A stretch of DNA of 7,737 bases, from NCBI GenBank assembly GCA_966186435.1, contig CBIFWW010000152.1:1-7737 (forward strand). Reading direction: 5' to 3'. Origin of the DNA: CBIFWW01 sp966186435. Its GTDB lineage: Bacteria > Pseudomonadota > Gammaproteobacteria > Enterobacterales > Enterobacteriaceae. This document shows positions 6,436-7,737 of this stretch, piece after piece. The number at the start of each line of letters is the position of its first letter. Position 1 is the stretch's first letter. A program made the position numbers and the translations under genes. The notes beneath the pieces were generated by a model. It did no database searches. It saw nothing but the letters and a program-made list of their open reading frames with translations, and was not told the DNA's origin.

Positions 6436-7539
6436 TTAGAACTGGTAAACCAGGCCCAGTGCTACGATATCATCGGTGCCGATACCGGCAGCGCGGGTGA
6501 AGTCGTTATCGTCGACCAGGTTGATTTTGTAGTCAACGTAGGTGGACATGTTTTTGTTGAAGTAGTAAGTCGCGCCCACATCAACATATTTCAGCAGATC
6601 CTGGTCGCCGTAACCTTCGATGTCCTTACCTTTAGATTGCAGGTAAGCCACGGATGGACGCAGACCGAAGTCGAATTGGTACTGTGCCACCACTTCAAAG
6701 TTCTGTGCTTTGTTAGCAAAGCCAGTGACCTCGTCGCCAGAGAAGCGAGTCGCGTTGTAAGTCTGGGTGTACTGCGCTGCCAGGTAAACGTTGTTGGCAT
6801 CATATTTCACGCCACCGGTGTAGGTGTCAGCGCGGTCGCCGTTACCCAGGTACTGTGCTTCGTTTTGCTCTGAAGTACGCTTGGAAGAAGTCACCGCACC
6901 ACCCAGTGCAAAGCCTTCGCCCAGATCGTAGGTCAGGGAGCCACCGACGCCGTCACCGTTTTGTTTGGTTACGCCACGGCCGTTGGCTGTAGAACCTTCG
7001 CCGCTGACGCTGCCGTTTTTACCTTGGTATTGCAGAGCAAAGTTCAGGCCATCAACCAGACCGAAGAAGTCGGTATTACGGTAGGTCGCCAGGCCGTTAG
7101 CACGCTGCTGCATGAAGTTATCAGAACCGTAGGTATCACCACCGAATTCTGGCAGGACATCGGTCCAGGACGTTACGTCGTAAACTACGCCGTAGTTACG
7201 GCCGTAGTCGAAGGAACCAGCATCGTTGAATTTCACACCGGCAAAGGCTACACGGGTCCAGGCTTGGTCGCTGCTGGATTCAGTGTTGTTCGCCTGAACG
7301 TTGTATTCCCACTGGCCGTAACCGGTGATCTGGTCGTTTACCTGGGTTTCACCCTTGAAGCCGAAACGCAGGTAAGTCTGGTCACCGTCAGCGCTTTTGT
7401 CATCAGAGAAATAATGCAGGCCATCTACTTTACCGTACAGATCTAATTTGTTGCCGTCTTTGTTATAAATTTCAGCCGCAGATGCGGTGCCAGCTACCAG
7501 TAATGCTGGAACCAGCAGGGATAGTGCTTTGAGTTTCAT
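6436..7539 (-). CDS. ompC: Outer membrane porin OmpC
   Basis: OmpC is a trimeric 16-strand beta-barrel porin for small hydrophilic solutes and a major outer-membrane protein. The 367-residue precursor has a 21-residue signal peptide cleaved after ASA, giving the classic mature start AEIYNKDGNKLDLYGK. Loop 3, which narrows the pore, carries PEFGGDT (130-136) followed by YGSDNFM. The chain ends in the C-terminal Phe (VYQF) that the BAM complex recognises. Strand sequences closely follow E. coli OmpC and Klebsiella OmpK36. The differences gather in surface loops, such as SSKRTSEQNEAQ (after about residue 217) and RFSGDEVTGF, as expected under phage and immune selection. The gene is almost certainly strongly expressed, with favoured codons throughout. 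Its upstream OmpR boxes, promoter and leader match the ompC pattern, not ompF or phoE, and its position next to apbE-ada supports the call. Confidence 0.97.
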   Translation of the reverse strand: MKLKALSLLVPALLVAGTASAAEIYNKDGNKLDLYGKVDGLHYFSDDKSADGDQTYLRFGFKGETQVNDQITGYGQWEYNVQANNTESSSDQAWTRVAFAGVKFNDAGSFDYGRNYGVVYDVTSWTDVLPEFGGDTYGSDNFMQQRANGLATYRNTDFFGLVDGLNFALQYQGKNGSVSGEGSTANGRGVTKQNGDGVGGSLTYDLGEGFALGGAVTSSKRTSEQNEAQYLGNGDRADTYTGGVKYDANNVYLAAQYTQTYNATRFSGDEVTGFANKAQNFEVVAQYQFDFGLRPSVAYLQSKGKDIEGYGDQDLLKYVDVGATYYFNKNMSTYVDYKINLVDDNDFTRAAGIGTDDIVALGLVYQF

Positions 7540-7546
7540 CTTATTA

Positions 7547-7568
7547 ACCCTCTGTTATATGCTTTATT
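7547..7568 (-). promoter_or_regulatory. ompC ribosome binding site and probable MicC target
   Basis: The Shine-Dalgarno site reads AGAGGGT (7553-7547), with about seven bases between it and the ATG at 7539. Just upstream, AATAAAGCATATAAC (7568-7554) corresponds to the stretch that in E. coli pairs with the 5' end of the small RNA MicC, which blocks ribosome loading. Compared with the E. coli leader as I recall it (AATAAAGGCATATAAC), one G is missing. Repression by MicC is inferred from homology. Confidence 0.6.
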
Positions 7569-7582
7569 TTTAGCCACTGCTT

Positions 7583-7605
7583 ACTGGTTAACCCTCTTAA
7601 CCAGT
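7583..7605 (-). other. ompC leader hairpin
   Basis: ACTGGTTAA and TTAACCAGT form a perfect nine-pair stem around a five-base loop. It lies in the untranslated leader, close after the likely transcription start near 7609. My recollection of the E. coli leader has ACTGATTAA and TTAATCAGT at the same place, so one A-U pair has become G-C with the stem kept. A stem near the 5' end could stabilise this abundant mRNA; that role is inference. Confidence 0.7.
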
Positions 7606-7615
7606 CGGCGAGTTC

Positions 7616-7645
7616 ATTGTGTAAAACATCATTACAATAATCCAA
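7616..7645 (-). promoter_or_regulatory. ompC promoter (-35/-10)
   Basis: On the minus strand, TTGGAT (7645-7640) and CACAAT (7621-7616) are 18 bases apart. They align with what I recall of the E. coli ompC promoter, where the -10 is GAGAAT. The flanking CGTGTTGGATTATT block is kept. The poor -10 fits a promoter that needs phosphorylated OmpR. Transcription would start near 7609, giving a leader of about 70 bases. Confidence 0.7.
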
Positions 7646-7650
7646 CACGA

Positions 7651-7710
7651 TTATGATACTAAAACTTTTTATATGTTTCATACATCCGCATAGATGTAAC
7701 AACGTGTAAA
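7651..7710 (-). promoter_or_regulatory. Three OmpR boxes C3, C2 and C1 of ompC
   Basis: Three head-to-tail 20-bp blocks align with the E. coli ompC OmpR sites as I recall them: C1 at 7710-7691 (starts TTTACA, holds GTTACATCTA), C2 at 7690-7671 (holds TGAAACATAT) and C3 at 7670-7651 (AAAAAGTTTTAGTATCATAA). The order C1-C2-C3 toward the promoter, with no gaps, matches the cooperative arrangement used by phosphorylated OmpR. C3 ends five bases from the -35. The same sites are expected to activate the divergent small RNA gene micF, which would begin beyond the right edge of the window. Confidence 0.8.
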
Positions 7711-7737
7711 AGTCAGGGAACTTTTTAACTATACTTT
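7711..7737. other. Start of the ompC-micF intergenic region
   Basis: The last bases continue toward where micF lies in E. coli (plus strand, about 100-150 bases further). AGGGAACTTTTTAA (7715-7728) looks identical to a block I recall at the same place in E. coli, just upstream of OmpR box C1, where its neighbours have diverged. No micF sequence is inside the window. Confidence 0.4.

Noticed and set aside
6409..7446. Two long plus-strand open frames opposite ompC (6409-6873 and 6961-7446)
   Set aside because: They are antisense to a strongly biased, highly expressed porin gene, whose codon choice removes stops on the other strand. They lack ribosome binding sites and recognisable protein features.
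7711..7737. micF small RNA gene
   Set aside because: It is expected on the plus strand beyond the window. The conserved micF start and its promoter are not in the last bases.
1..7737. CRISPR array, insertion sequence, prophage, defence or toxin-antitoxin system
   Set aside because: There are no regularly spaced repeats, terminal inverted repeats, transposase or integrase motifs. Nearly all the sequence is accounted for by six intact core genes.

Overview
The window looks like ordinary core chromosome of a member of the Enterobacteriaceae. All six genes are on the minus strand. Five of them (reading leftward from the right end: ompC, apbE, ada, alkB, yojI) are in the order I recall from Escherichia coli. 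The porin has the full OmpC loop 3 signature. Its sequence, as I remember the relatives, sits nearer the Klebsiella/Enterobacter/Cedecea type than E. coli itself. The base composition looks moderately GC-rich. I cannot name the species.

Layout from right to left, in the direction of transcription. Positions 7540-7737 hold the ompC control region: three adjacent 20-bp OmpR boxes, a sigma-70 promoter, a leader hairpin and a Shine-Dalgarno site, with a stretch resembling the MicC small-RNA pairing site next to it. ompC (6436-7539) ends in a strong intrinsic terminator. apbE (5261-6304) encodes a periplasmic flavin transferase lipoprotein. Its stop codon overlaps a canonical Ada operator that serves ada (4118-5185). 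ada and alkB (3468-4118) share one base (TGATG) and form the adaptive-response operon for alkylated DNA. yojI (1746-3392) follows after 75 bases, has its own candidate promoter beside a perfect palindrome, and ends in an intrinsic terminator. mgtE (164-1600), a magnesium channel/transporter, closes the array. Positions 1-163 show no supported gene.

Functionally these are neighbours more than partners. ada-alkB is the only clear operon. Ada is both repair enzyme and activator of the operon, and AlkB removes lesions Ada cannot. OmpC is the osmoregulated porin under EnvZ/OmpR. YojI is an inner-membrane peptide exporter, ApbE matures flavoproteins at the inner membrane, and MgtE handles Mg2+.

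I looked for a novel system and did not find one. The points most worth checking are regulatory: a one-base change in the presumed MicC target, a compensated hairpin in the ompC leader, an unassigned conserved block upstream of the OmpR boxes, the palindrome at the yojI promoter, and mgtE standing where E. coli, as I recall, has mqo. Comparisons with E. coli are from memory and were not computed.
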